NCBI RefSeq assembly: GCF_013409045.1 | Contig: NZ_JACCBT010000001.1 | Coordinates: 6,882,001-6,946,000 of the forward strand | Length of the DNA: 64,000 nt | Origin: Actinomadura citrea | GTDB taxonomy: Bacteria; Actinomycetota; Actinomycetes; Streptosporangiales; Streptosporangiaceae | Direction of reading: 5' to 3' | In this document: positions 48,023-57,427 of the stretch, in pieces | How positions within the stretch are numbered: position 1 is the stretch's first letter | Layout of the letters: every line of letters starts with the position of its first letter | Made by a program: the position numbers and the translations under genes | The notes under the pieces: model-generated | Seen by the model: the letters and a program-made list of their open reading frames with translations, nothing else | Told to the model about the DNA's origin: nothing | Database searches by the model: none

Positions 48023-48258
48023 GACGTCCGGAAGGGCCTGGCCGCTGCCCTGTCGCGCTCGCGGACGAGAGCCTCGCGCAGTTGCGTGGCCGTGTCCGTG
48101 ACAACGGTGGGGTCGACGCCTGCCCTCGGGTCGTGCAGGGTCGCGACCCAGCCGCCGAGTCGCCCGTCCGATCGGACCGAGCGCCAGATCCGGTGACTCG
48201 TGAAGTCCGCCCGGAGCCGGCTGAGTTCTTGATCGTCCGTGGGTGGTTTTCTGTCCAC
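48019..48258 (-). CDS. Small hypothetical protein, first gene of a small operon
   Basis: Protein of 79 residues with the pattern LSRLRADFTSHRIWRSVRSD and GGWVATLHDPRAG, then a helical tail REALVRERDRAAARP, a type of short protein common beside actinomycete XRE regulators. The GTG at 48256-48258 has GGGAGG eight nucleotides upstream. Coupled to the next gene by ATGA. Function unknown. Confidence 0.6.
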   Translation of the reverse strand: MDRKPPTDDQELSRLRADFTSHRIWRSVRSDGRLGGWVATLHDPRAGVDPTVVTDTATQLREALVRERDRAAARPFRTS

Positions 48259-48415
48259 TTCGGTTGCCTCCCGTCGGTTGTTCGCGCGTTTGCTGTGACG
48301 AGAGTGGTACAGCGAGTTACGATCGGACTACATACCGATGCCCCACCCACCACCCCCCACCTGGGCCGGTTCGCCCCCCACCGCGTCCCGGGTCTCTCAG
48401 GAAACGGTCGGTCTT

Positions 48416-49243
48416 ATGTCCGCAGACACCTGCGACTTCACGCGGGACCCCTTGATCAGGGCCTACGCCGCGCTCTTACGCTCCTACCGGGAGTCGACGT
48501 CTCTGTCGCGAGCCAAGCTCGCCGAAGCCCTCGGCTGCTCGCCGGGATGGATCGAGAAGCTGGAGACCTGCGAGAAGCCCCCGTCCGAGGCGACGTCCGA
48601 CGACCTCGACACCTTCTTCAAGCTCCAGACCCGTACCTTCCACACCCTCTGGGCCGAGATCAAGAAGGAGGGCAAGCAACCGGCCAGTCCGCCCGGCTTT
48701 CACGAGTACGTACTTCGAGAAAGGAGGGTGTCGACGCTGAACATCTTCGCGGCCATGGTTCTCCACGGTCTCTTCCAGACACCGGCGTACGCACGGGAAG
48801 TGCTAGCTACGAGTCGCGCTCCAGAAGAGATAGAAGAGCAGGTCGCAGCTCGAATGGCAAGACAGGAGATCTTCCAGGGGCAGAAGCTGGCCCAGATCGT
48901 GATCGTTATAGACGAAGGCGTCCTAAGGCGGCCTACGGGTGGCATCGCAGTGATGAAGGAGCAAATTCTTCACCTGACGACCATGGCTAGTGATCCACGG
49001 ATCGCCCTGCAGATAGTTCCCTTGAGCAAGGGGGCATACGCAGGGACCATGGGAGCCTTCACCATGCTCGGATTCGACGATGCTCCCGAGGTCGTGTACG
49101 TAGAAGGTCATACGGGCGAGCAGTTCTTCCACGACCCTCGTGAGGTGCGTGCCCACACGCTACGCTTCAACTTGATCAGGGCTGCGGCGTTGTCCGCAGA
49201 TCAATCCCTGGAGTTGCTGCACGCAATCGTGGAGGATCTATGA
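48416..49243 (+). CDS. XRE-family regulator with DUF5753 domain
   Basis: Regulator of 275 residues. The N-terminal helix-turn-helix (AALLRSYRESTSLSRAKLAE, ALGCSPGWIEKLE) is followed by a DUF5753 effector domain with QTPAYAREVL, IVIDEGVLRRPTGG and GAFTMLGFDDAPEVVYVEG. It forms a classical pair with the DUF397 protein encoded immediately downstream (ATGA overlap). The ATG at 48416 is used; upstream codons in the frame are Pro-rich and unlikely. The pair lies directly before drmA and could influence its expression. Confidence 0.9.
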   Translation: MSADTCDFTRDPLIRAYAALLRSYRESTSLSRAKLAEALGCSPGWIEKLETCEKPPSEATSDDLDTFFKLQTRTFHTLWAEIKKEGKQPASPPGFHEYVLRERRVSTLNIFAAMVLHGLFQTPAYAREVLATSRAPEEIEEQVAARMARQEIFQGQKLAQIVIVIDEGVLRRPTGGIAVMKEQILHLTTMASDPRIALQIVPLSKGAYAGTMGAFTMLGFDDAPEVVYVEGHTGEQFFHDPREVRAHTLRFNLIRAAALSADQSLELLHAIVEDL

Positions 49244-49452
49244 CCGGCGGCCCAGGCCAGGAACTTCTCCAATGGCGTAAGAGTAGTCGCAGCGGCGATA
49301 CCGGCGGTCAGTGCGTGGAGGTCGCGGCATTGAGTCCCTCCGTCGCCGTCCGTGACTCGAAGAATCCTGACGGACCCATGCTGACCTTCGATGCCGCCAC
49401 CTGGGCAGATTTCGCCAGCGTCATCAAAGCGGGTCGGCACGACCTGGGCTGA
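49240..49452 (+). CDS. DUF397 protein
   Basis: Small protein of 70 residues with the family pattern LLQWRKSSRSGDTGGQCVEV, VAVRDSKNPDGPML and FDAATWADFASVIKAG. DUF397 proteins pair with XRE/DUF5753 regulators in actinomycetes and probably modulate them, as BldB/AbaA-type proteins do. It is coupled to the regulator gene by an ATGA overlap and ends 71 nt before drmA. Confidence 0.92.
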   Translation: MTGGPGQELLQWRKSSRSGDTGGQCVEVAALSPSVAVRDSKNPDGPMLTFDAATWADFASVIKAGRHDLG

Positions 49453-49523
49453 TCACCTCGTGGCGATCGGACCTTTCAGATCGATGACGGCGCGGTGTCG
49501 GCGGTCGGCGCTACTGTGACGCC

Positions 49524-52500
49524 GTGAGCGACGACACGGTGCTGCGGGTGCCCCGGCCCGCCGAGATCCGCGACGAGCTGCTCGGTCTCGTCCTGAAGGA
49601 TCTGCACGGGCCGCTCGCCGGGGAGCGCGAGGAGTTCGGGGAGCGGCCCACCGACCGCTACATCCTCGGGCGGCTCGCGCCGGACGGCGAGGTGATCGAG
49701 CCAGACGAGCAGGACGAGAACGCCGACGGAACCGGTGGTGACCACGGCGAGGACGATCGCGACCGCAACGCGCCGAACATGGTCAGCCTGGCTCCGTCGT
49801 CGCTCGGGTGCACCGTCTACGTGTCCGGAGACGTCCAGGAACTCGTTGTCGAGGCCGACTGGGCCTACCACGAGCGCGTCTACCCCGAGGATGAGGACGC
49901 CTCGGGCCCGGTGTGGCGACGTGTTCCCGAGCACGGGTCCGCATCCCTGAAACTGCGGGACGGTTTCCTGTCGGCGGAACAGCTCACCTCGGAGCATCCG
50001 GAGGTCGTGGTGAGCGGCCGGGCCCGCAGGCTCGACGGCAACTGGCTGGTGTCGGTGTTCCTGGTGAACGGCAGGCCCAAGCCGTCCCAGCTGGCCGACT
50101 CCGCCTGGATGTTCCAGGTCCGATTGAGCGTCACGGGTCCCGGCGGCGCGGCGGTGTTCCTGCCGCGGCCCGCGACCGTCAGCGGCGGTGACAACGCCGA
50201 CAAGGCCGAGCAGAAGCGCCTGATGATGGCGTACCGGTTCACGCCCGAGTTCGCCGTCGGTCACAGCACCGGTGTGCGGGTCACGCCGGCGCCGGACGAT
50301 CCAATGCGCGCGGTCCGGGTCGAGACGGTCGCCGTGGCCGACCACGAGGTCCCCGCCACCGGCGTCCCGGACGTGAAAACGGACGCCGACCTGCCCGAAC
50401 TCGCCGACCTCGTGGTCGACATGAGCGACCTCGCGGGCCTGGCGGGCAGCCCGGCCGACGACCTTCGGGGCGCGCTGATGCCGCTGGTCACCGGGTACCG
50501 CGCCTGGGTCGACCGGCAGAGGGCCGGGCTCACCGATCCGGCGCGGCACCTGGCCGGGTACACCGCGGAGGTCGACGAGACTCTCCGCAAGGCTGTGCGT
50601 GCCGCCGATCGGATCGAGGCGGGCATCCGGCTGCTGGACGACGACCCGGCGGTCCGCCGCGCCTTCGCGTTCGCCAACCGGGCGATGCATCTCCAGCGCG
50701 TGCACACGATGGCCGCCGACATCCGCGCTAAGGAGCCCGACCGGCCGCTGGACGACGTGGTCGCGGCTGTTGATGTGACGAAGAACCGGAGCTGGCGGCC
50801 CTTCCAGCTGGCGTTCGTCCTGCTGAACCTGCCGTCGCTGGCCGATCCCGCCCACGAGGAGCGGACCGACGGCCACTCGGCGCTGGCCGACCTGCTGTGG
50901 TTCCCGACCGGTGGCGGCAAGACCGAGGCGTATCTCGGGCTGACCGCCTTCACGCTGGCGATCCGGCGGCTCCAGGCCCCCCTGGGCGGCCTCGACCCGC
51001 GCGCCGGCGTCGCCGTCCTCATGCGGTACACGCTGCGGCTGCTGACCATCCAGCAGTTCCAGCGGGCGACGGCGCTGATCTGCGCCTGCGAGACGCTCCG
51101 GCGCGATGACGAGGCGACGTGGGGCGCCGAACCGTTCCGGGTCGGCCTGTGGGTGGGCGCCCGGGTGACTCCGAACCGCACCGACCAGGCCTCCGAATGG
51201 CTGAAGCAGCACAAGGGCAACCGGAAGCGCCCCGTGGTCAGGCAGGGCTCACCCCACCAGCTGACGAGCTGCCCGTGGTGCGGCAGCCGGATCGAGCCGG
51301 GGCAGGACGTCCACGTCGACATGACGCGGCGGCGCACGACCGTCGTCTGCCCGGACGTGTTCTGCCCGTTCGGGTCGGCCGCGGGCCCCGAGGGCATCCC
51401 GATCGTGGTGGTCGACGAGGAGATCTACCGGCTGCTGCCGAGCCTTGTCATCGGGACCGTCGACAAGTTCGCGCAGCTTGCTTGGAAAGGCGAGACCATC
51501 ACGCTGTTCGGCCGGGTCGCGTACCGGTGCGAACGGCACGGCTACGTCACCGAGGACCTCCAGAACAACGACTGGGAGCTGTCCGGGACGACGGCTCCCC
51601 ACCCGGCGAAGGGCGACGCGCCCGCCGCGCGGATCGTCCCGGTCGGGCGCCTCCGCCCGCCCGACCTGATCATCCAGGACGAGCTGCACCTGATCTCCGG
51701 GCCGCTCGGCTCGATGGTCGGCCTGTACGAGACCGCGGTCGACAAGCTCGCGACCTGGGACCGGGGCGAGGGGCGCAAGGTCAGACCGAAGGTCGTCGCG
51801 TCCACCGCGACGATCCGGCGCGCCGAGAAGCAGATCAGCGCCCTGTTCGACCGGCGCACCGACCTGTTCCCGCCGCCCGGCGTCGACATCGGCGACGGCT
51901 TCTTCGCCCGGCAGCGGCCCACCGCCCCGGACGCGGCCGGGTACGCGCCCGGCCGGCGCTACGTCGGCATCTGCGCGCACGGCACCCGGTTGAAGTCCAC
52001 GCTCATCCGCGTCTACGTCGCGGTGTTGGGCGCCGCGCAGGCGCTCCACACCAAGTACGGCGAGAACGAGGTCACCGACCCGTACATGACCCTCGTCGGC
52101 TACTTCAACAGCCTCCGCGACCTCGCGGGGATGCGGCGGCTGGTCGAGGACGACGTCTCCACCCGGCTAATGCGGGCGGACGAGCGCGGCCTGGCCAAAC
52201 GACATGATCCGCTCCCCCAGGAGCTGACCTCGCGGCTTTCGTCCCAGCAGATCCCCGAGGTGCTCGACCACCTCCAGGTGCCGTTCCGGAAGAACCGCCC
52301 GAAGGGGGAGCGCCGTCCCATCGACGTGCTGCTGGCCACCAACATGATCGCGGTCGGGGTGGACGTGTCCCGGCTCGGCGTGATGGTGGTGGCGAACCAG
52401 CCGAAGTCGACCGCCGAGTACATCCAGGCGACGAGCCGTGTCGGGCGGGCCGCGCCCGGTCTGGTCCTCACCGTCTTCAACTGGGCCCGGCCCCGGGACC

Positions 52501-53057
52501 TGTCCCACTACGAGTCGTTCGAGCACTTCCACCAGACGATCTACCAGCATGTGGAGGCGCTGTCGGTCACGCCGTACGCCGAGCGGGCCGTGGACCGCGG
52601 GCTGACCGGGGTGCTGATGTCTTTGGTGCGCGATCTGGACCTGTCCTACAACGGCAATCTGAAGGCCGCGGCGTTCGACCGGAACAACAGCCTCGCCGAC
52701 CACGTCGTCCGGTCCGTTCGGCGGCGCGCCACCGACGTCACCGGAGACAACGCGGTCGGACGGACCGTCGAGCACCTGCTCGACGCGCGCCTCGACCAGT
52801 GGCACAGGGAGCGCCTCATCCCGGGGCGCAGGCTCGCCTACGACAAGCCCCTCGGCGCCGGGGCCGACACCGCGGGGCTGCTCCGCCGGCCGGAAGAGGG
52901 CAAGTGGAAGCCGATGACGTGCCCCACCTCGCTGCGCGACGTGGAGCCGGGGATCAGGCTGCTGCTGCTTCCCGAGGACGACGGGCTCTCGATCGTCGAC
53001 GAGCCCCCGCACGTCCCGGTGGAGACCGACGACGAAGAGGACGGAGCGACCTCATGA
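49524..53057 (+). CDS. drmA: DISARM helicase DrmA
   Basis: Large helicase-domain protein of 1,177 residues, part of the DISARM core. Walker A is PTGGGKT at 461-467, motif II DELH at 719-722 and motif III ASTATIRR. The C-terminal lobe has LLATNMIAVGVDVSRLG and YIQATSRVGRAAPGLVL. An internal zinc-finger-like CPWCGSR lies around residue 590. An acidic N-terminal stretch (DEQDENADGTGGDHGEDDRD) is notable. The GTG start follows a short gap after DUF397. It overlaps drmB by ATGA. DrmA and DrmB form the DNA-binding and loading complex in characterised DISARM. Confidence 0.92.
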   Translation: MSDDTVLRVPRPAEIRDELLGLVLKDLHGPLAGEREEFGERPTDRYILGRLAPDGEVIEPDEQDENADGTGGDHGEDDRDRNAPNMVSLAPSSLGCTVYVSGDVQELVVEADWAYHERVYPEDEDASGPVWRRVPEHGSASLKLRDGFLSAEQLTSEHPEVVVSGRARRLDGNWLVSVFLVNGRPKPSQLADSAWMFQVRLSVTGPGGAAVFLPRPATVSGGDNADKAEQKRLMMAYRFTPEFAVGHSTGVRVTPAPDDPMRAVRVETVAVADHEVPATGVPDVKTDADLPELADLVVDMSDLAGLAGSPADDLRGALMPLVTGYRAWVDRQRAGLTDPARHLAGYTAEVDETLRKAVRAADRIEAGIRLLDDDPAVRRAFAFANRAMHLQRVHTMAADIRAKEPDRPLDDVVAAVDVTKNRSWRPFQLAFVLLNLPSLADPAHEERTDGHSALADLLWFPTGGGKTEAYLGLTAFTLAIRRLQAPLGGLDPRAGVAVLMRYTLRLLTIQQFQRATALICACETLRRDDEATWGAEPFRVGLWVGARVTPNRTDQASEWLKQHKGNRKRPVVRQGSPHQLTSCPWCGSRIEPGQDVHVDMTRRRTTVVCPDVFCPFGSAAGPEGIPIVVVDEEIYRLLPSLVIGTVDKFAQLAWKGETITLFGRVAYRCERHGYVTEDLQNNDWELSGTTAPHPAKGDAPAARIVPVGRLRPPDLIIQDELHLISGPLGSMVGLYETAVDKLATWDRGEGRKVRPKVVASTATIRRAEKQISALFDRRTDLFPPPGVDIGDGFFARQRPTAPDAAGYAPGRRYVGICAHGTRLKSTLIRVYVAVLGAAQALHTKYGENEVTDPYMTLVGYFNSLRDLAGMRRLVEDDVSTRLMRADERGLAKRHDPLPQELTSRLSSQQIPEVLDHLQVPFRKNRPKGERRPIDVLLATNMIAVGVDVSRLGVMVVANQPKSTAEYIQATSRVGRAAPGLVLTVFNWARPRDLSHYESFEHFHQTIYQHVEALSVTPYAERAVDRGLTGVLMSLVRDLDLSYNGNLKAAAFDRNNSLADHVVRSVRRRATDVTGDNAVGRTVEHLLDARLDQWHRERLIPGRRLAYDKPLGAGADTAGLLRRPEEGKWKPMTCPTSLRDVEPGIRLLLLPEDDGLSIVDEPPHVPVETDDEEDGATS

Positions 53058-54889
53058 CGGTCCAGCCGCTACGGGTCGGCGAGCTTCGGCCCAACCAGCT
53101 CCTGCACACGTTCGGGGTCGGTGCGGTCGCCGACCTGCCGAACCTGTCCGTCGTCATCGGCGGGCTGGACGACTGGGACCTCGCCAAGTCCGAACGGGTC
53201 CGGGAGGACCGGCTCCTCGCCGCCGTGCGCAGGGAACTGGGCGACCAGGTCGAAGCCCTGCGCACGCCGCCGCACATCCCGGAGACCAGCGACCCGTTCG
53301 CCGAGTGGAGCCGGGTCGGCGTCCCCGTGCGCCTCTTCCCTCGCTGGCTGCGCTGCTCGGGCTGCAACATCCTCGCCCCCGTGGAGAGCGGGCTGTTCAA
53401 GCTGCTGCCGCACTCCTACTCGCCCGAGCGGATCCGGTACATCCACGAGTGCCGGGGGCGAGGCGGGAACCGGCCCGTCGTCGTTCCGGCGCGGTTCGTC
53501 CTGGCCTGCGAGCGCGGCCACCTCGACGACTTCCCCTGGATGTTCTACGTGCACGGCGGGGCCGTCCCCGAAGGCGGGCAGCACACCCTGAAGCTCCAGG
53601 AGCGCGGCACGACGGGCGAGGCCGCGAACGTGTACGTGAGCTGCGAGTGTCAAACGGACAAGTCCGGCGGCCGGTCCATGGCTCCGGCCCTCGGCCCGGA
53701 GGCATGGCGCAGGCTGCCGGCCTGCCGGGGCCGCGACCCCCATCTCGCGTCCTTCAGCGAGTGCGGTGAACCGACCCGCACCCTCGGCCTCGGAGCGACC
53801 AACTCCTGGTTCGCGATGCAGTTGCAGGCCTTCACGCTCCCCCGCGCGGACGACGAGCTCACCCAGAAGATCATCGAGAACTGGCCGCAGCTCAGCCTCC
53901 TGGTGCCGCTCCCGGACGAGATCGTCAAGGGTCTGGTCGTCGAGCTCACGTGCTGGCAGGATCTCGAAGCGTTCGGCGCCGACAAGGTCCTCCAGGCGAT
54001 GCGCAGGCGGGCCACCGAGACCGACGACGAACCCGCCGACGAACGCGACCTCGACACCCCCGAATGGGAGGCGCTGACCCGCCCCGACCCGGTCGACCTT
54101 CCCGACTTCACCATCCGCAAGGAGAAGGTTCCGACGACGACGCGCTCCTGGCTGCACGAGGTCGTTCTCGCTCCGCGGCTGAGGCGGGTGTCCGCGCTCT
54201 ACGGCTTCACTCGCATCGACGCACCGGAATGGGACGTCCAAGCGACCGATACCGACCGGCGCGTCCGGCTGTCCCGCGAAGCGCCGACCTGGGTGCCCTG
54301 CGCCGAGACGCGCGGTGAGGGCATCCTCCTGCGCTTCCAGGAGGACAGGATCGCCGCCTGGGAACAGCGGCCGGAGGTCCTGAAGAGGCAACGCGTCCTG
54401 CGGCTCGGGCACGAGCGCTGGCGCGCGCAGCGGAAGATGTCTCCGGGCGACTGGCCCGGCATGCGCTACGTCCTCCTGCACACCTTCGCGCACGTGCTCA
54501 TCCGGCAGTTCGCACTGGAGTGCGGCTACAACGCCTCGGGCATCGCCGAACGCATCTACGCCCGCTCCGGTGACCGCCCCATGGCGGGGATCCTGCTCTA
54601 CACCGCGGCACCCGACAGCGAGGGCACGTTCGGTGGACTGGTCTCGCTAGGGCGCCGAGACCGGCTCGGCGACCTCATCGGCCAGGCGCTCGACGCTGCC
54701 CGCCTGTGCAGTTCCGACCCGCTCTGCGCGCAGCACGACCCGCGCCCGCACGGCCGCCTGTTCGGCGCGGCCTGCCACGCGTGCCTGTTCGCGGCCGAGA
54801 CGTCCTGCGAGCACGGCAACCACTACCTCGACCGAGCGCTGCTCGTGGACACCGTGATCGACTCCGACATCGGCTTCCTCGCCCGGTGA
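53054..54889 (+). CDS. drmB: DISARM protein DrmB (DUF1998)
   Basis: Core DISARM protein of 611 residues. It begins VGELRPNQLLHTFGVGAVAD, typical of DrmB. It contains a Cys pair RCSGCN, a His/Cys-containing ACERGHLDDF, and the DUF1998 C-terminus with MRYVLLHTFAHVLIRQFALE and ILLYTAAPDSEGTFGGLVSL. The closing Cys cluster CHACLFAAETSCEHGN suggests zinc binding. It overlaps drmA (ATGA) and drmC (GTGA), so all three should be translated together. Confidence 0.93.
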   Translation: MTVQPLRVGELRPNQLLHTFGVGAVADLPNLSVVIGGLDDWDLAKSERVREDRLLAAVRRELGDQVEALRTPPHIPETSDPFAEWSRVGVPVRLFPRWLRCSGCNILAPVESGLFKLLPHSYSPERIRYIHECRGRGGNRPVVVPARFVLACERGHLDDFPWMFYVHGGAVPEGGQHTLKLQERGTTGEAANVYVSCECQTDKSGGRSMAPALGPEAWRRLPACRGRDPHLASFSECGEPTRTLGLGATNSWFAMQLQAFTLPRADDELTQKIIENWPQLSLLVPLPDEIVKGLVVELTCWQDLEAFGADKVLQAMRRRATETDDEPADERDLDTPEWEALTRPDPVDLPDFTIRKEKVPTTTRSWLHEVVLAPRLRRVSALYGFTRIDAPEWDVQATDTDRRVRLSREAPTWVPCAETRGEGILLRFQEDRIAAWEQRPEVLKRQRVLRLGHERWRAQRKMSPGDWPGMRYVLLHTFAHVLIRQFALECGYNASGIAERIYARSGDRPMAGILLYTAAPDSEGTFGGLVSLGRRDRLGDLIGQALDAARLCSSDPLCAQHDPRPHGRLFGAACHACLFAAETSCEHGNHYLDRALLVDTVIDSDIGFLAR

Positions 54890-55683
54890 CCCCGGAGCTG
54901 GCCCGCGTCGTCGCCCGGCTGGCCGAAGAACTGCCGCCGGGGCACATCGAGGAGTGGGCGCGGATCCTGCGCGGCCACCGAGCGCCCGGCACCGACCTTG
55001 AGGCACAACTCATCGAGGCGGGGCCGGGCTTCGCGGCCGGTGTCCGCGCCGCGCGGCTCGCTCGGGCATGGCGGGAGGCCGAGCCACGTCCCCCGGGGGA
55101 GGCCGTCGCGCTGGCGCTGGAGACCGGGGCCGTCCTGCACGCCCGGCATGCCCGGCGCCAGACCGACGTCGTCGTGAGCGGGCCCCTGAGCGACCGCCCG
55201 GCGGTCAGGCTCACCGGCGCCGTCGTCACGGAGATCATCAGGAGCAGCAGGTCGGCTCTGCTCGTCGTGAGCTTTGCCGCCTTCGGCGTGAGCGAGGTCG
55301 TCCGCGAACTCAAGGACGCCGCGGCGCGCGGCGTCCACATCGACCTCGTGCTCGAAAGCCCCCGTCAGGAAGGCGGAGCGCTCAGGGGAACCGGCGCGGC
55401 CGCGGCCTTCGCCGCGCTGCGCGACTCGGCCACCTTCTGGACCTGGCCCGCCCGCCACCGGCAGGCGGCCGGCGCATCCCCCGCCGCGCTGCACGCCAAG
55501 CTCGTCGCGGCGGACGACCGGGTCGCCTTCCTCGGCAGCGCCAACCTCACCGACCGCGCGCTGGGCGACAACATCGAGCTGGGCGTGGTCGTGCGCGACC
55601 CGGCGGCCGTGCGCCGCATGGTCGGACACTTCCGCGGACTGATGCGTCCCGGTCAGGGGCCCCTGGAACCGGTCTCGCGCTGA
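54886..55683 (+). CDS. drmC: DISARM phospholipase D-like protein DrmC
   Basis: Protein of 265 residues with a PLD-type nuclease fold. One HxK motif is present, LHAKLVAADD followed by GSANLTDRALGDNIELGV, as in DrmC proteins, which carry one catalytic half and would dimerise. The GTG at 54886-54888 overlaps the drmB stop. The last 31 bases overlap the end of the convergent gene on the other strand. DrmC is described as dispensable for some DISARM activity. Confidence 0.88.
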   Translation: MTPELARVVARLAEELPPGHIEEWARILRGHRAPGTDLEAQLIEAGPGFAAGVRAARLARAWREAEPRPPGEAVALALETGAVLHARHARRQTDVVVSGPLSDRPAVRLTGAVVTEIIRSSRSALLVVSFAAFGVSEVVRELKDAAARGVHIDLVLESPRQEGGALRGTGAAAAFAALRDSATFWTWPARHRQAAGASPAALHAKLVAADDRVAFLGSANLTDRALGDNIELGVVVRDPAAVRRMVGHFRGLMRPGQGPLEPVSR

Positions 55684-56816
55684 TCCGCGCCGGTGATGGA
55701 GAAGTCGCGGACGGACGTGAACTCCGTACGCTTGCCAGTTCGGGCCAGAGTCCCGACGATCCTGACCGGGAGGCCGTCCCGGCTGGCTTGCAGGGCCTTG
55801 TTGAAGTCCTCCGGCGGCAGGGGCACTCTGACCAGTCGCCGCTGGCGGTCCTCGCTCGCGATGTTGGCGCCGCGAACGATGATCCAGCCGTCGTCGGTCG
55901 GCCGGACCCGCTGCAATCGCCAGACCGTCCCCACGACCACGGCGTCGCGGTCGATTCGATCACCTATACCAAGGTCTTCACCCGCCTGGGCGAGCACCGA
56001 CGCCATGGACGCGTCGAAGCGGACGGGCGGTGTCGCGATGCCGGTCGGATTCCGCAGCGCCCAGGCGAACCGCATTTCGAAGGGCTGGTCCTGCTCGGTG
56101 CCGCCGAACCGGCCCAACGCCCTGCACAGCTGTGCGGAGATCCCTTCACCGACCCGGTCCGCGAACGGATCGAGTTCGGAGGTCTCAAGGGCTTCACTCG
56201 ACGCCGCGTGGGCCGCCTGGATCGCGCTGTAGAGCCGCAGCATGACCCGGCGGCCAAGAGGCTGGGGAACGCTGAACATTGCGCCGTCGTCCTCCGCCAG
56301 CGGAACCTCGACGGTGATGATGTAGCTGCCGGCTTCCGCCGGTCCCAGCCTTGCCTTCTTCGGAAACTCCTCCACCTCGGCGAGCTTGCGCCGTGGCAGG
56401 CGGACGGCGGGCTCGCTCAGCACCGCGTAGGCCCCGGCGATGAGCATCTCCCTGACGCCCGCGTAAGCGGCCGCCCCGTCCGCCACCGAAATACTGCCGG
56501 TCGGCGCCGGCGGCTGGGTCCGGACGCGGTTGCGGTCGACGTTCACGGTCGTCAGGTCCCGGAGGATCTGCTCGCGCGGGCGCCCTTCGGCCTCGGTGAG
56601 GGCCTGGAGAAGATTGATCATGCGGAGTTCGTAGTCCCGCACTTCAGCGTCCTGCGGGATGACGACCTCGAAGTCCTGGTCTCCCTCACTGACCGCCCAC
56701 AGACGCGACGACCCGATCCGGTCATAGGCTTCCCAGCCGCTGTGTGAGAGATAGGTCCTCACGTCGTCCGGCGGGATCGCGGCGAGCGTCCGGCGCAGAT
56801 CCTCCTCGACGGTCAT
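55653..56816 (-). CDS. Unrecognised protein with OB-fold-like C-terminus, coupled to DUF4365 gene
   Basis: Protein of 387 residues with no family name I can give. The N-terminus (PPDDVRTYLSHSGWEAYDRI, then VVIPQDAEVRDYELRMINLL) is a compact alpha/beta region. The last 90 residues (VVVGTVWRLQRVRPTDDGWI, RLVRVPLPPEDFNKALQASR, DGLPVRIVGTLARTGKRTEF) alternate short strands like an OB fold, which would suit nucleic-acid binding. The ATG at 56814-56816 overlaps the DUF4365 stop (ATGA), so the two proteins probably act together. It converges with drmC with a 31-bp overlap of coding ends. Confidence 0.75.
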   Translation of the reverse strand: MTVEEDLRRTLAAIPPDDVRTYLSHSGWEAYDRIGSSRLWAVSEGDQDFEVVIPQDAEVRDYELRMINLLQALTEAEGRPREQILRDLTTVNVDRNRVRTQPPAPTGSISVADGAAAYAGVREMLIAGAYAVLSEPAVRLPRRKLAEVEEFPKKARLGPAEAGSYIITVEVPLAEDDGAMFSVPQPLGRRVMLRLYSAIQAAHAASSEALETSELDPFADRVGEGISAQLCRALGRFGGTEQDQPFEMRFAWALRNPTGIATPPVRFDASMASVLAQAGEDLGIGDRIDRDAVVVGTVWRLQRVRPTDDGWIIVRGANIASEDRQRRLVRVPLPPEDFNKALQASRDGLPVRIVGTLARTGKRTEFTSVRDFSITGADQRETGSRGP

Positions 56817-57325
56817 GAAGCCTCCAGCGACGTGACCGGCCTGACCATGAGCGCCAGCAAGGAGTCGACGGTGAGCAGGTTCCGCTTCGGAACCGGGGCC
56901 TTGACCTCCTTGTCGCCGGGAATCTCCCATGCGGGCTGAACATCCTTGAAGGACGCCCAGTAGCAGGCCCGGTAGAGGCGGAGGCACTCGTCGTCAGCCC
57001 GAGTGTAGGCCCGGACATCCGCCGGCACCACGACCAGGAACAGGAATCGGGGGATGTCGAACGTCCCGGCCAGCTGGTTGAAATGCTTGGACTCCATCGA
57101 GTAGTTCCAGGTGTCCCCCGCCCCGGTGGGGACGCGCCACGACTTCACCTGGACATCGATCTGCGGCAGGTACGCCGTTTTCCTCGCCCCGGGGTACTTG
57201 AATGAGAAATCAACGCCATCGAAGTCGGGATCAGGTTGCGAAACCAGCAGTCCGGACGCCGCGGCAACAGTCCGAACGAACGACTCACCGAACTTCCCCT
57301 GATGATTGCTGTGGTCGAGTGCCAG
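56813..57325 (-). CDS. DUF4365 nuclease-like protein with an apparent CTG start
   Basis: Protein of 170 residues of the DUF4365 family, related to PD-(D/E)xK nucleases. Candidate active-site residues are Glu14 (GKFGES), Asp36 or Asp39 (DFDGVD), and Asp57, Gln59 and Lys61 (QIDVQVKS). The family region PRFLFLVVVPADV and LYRACYWASFKD follows. No ATG, GTG or TTG exists between the in-frame stop at 57344-57346 and residue 60, so a GTG start at 57148 would remove the catalytic half. CTG at 57323-57325 has GGGAGG six nucleotides upstream and gives MALDHSNHQGKFGE. It overlaps the next gene by ATGA. Confidence 0.75.
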   Translation of the reverse strand: MALDHSNHQGKFGESFVRTVAAASGLLVSQPDPDFDGVDFSFKYPGARKTAYLPQIDVQVKSWRVPTGAGDTWNYSMESKHFNQLAGTFDIPRFLFLVVVPADVRAYTRADDECLRLYRACYWASFKDVQPAWEIPGDKEVKAPVPKRNLLTVDSLLALMVRPVTSLEAS

Positions 57326-57427
57326 CGCTGACCTCCCGGAGCCTCATCGGTCCCCCCGACCGGACTGCACACCATTCAAGCACTTTGACCACGACATCCA
57401 CCAACTGCCGATAGTTCGCTTTTACGG

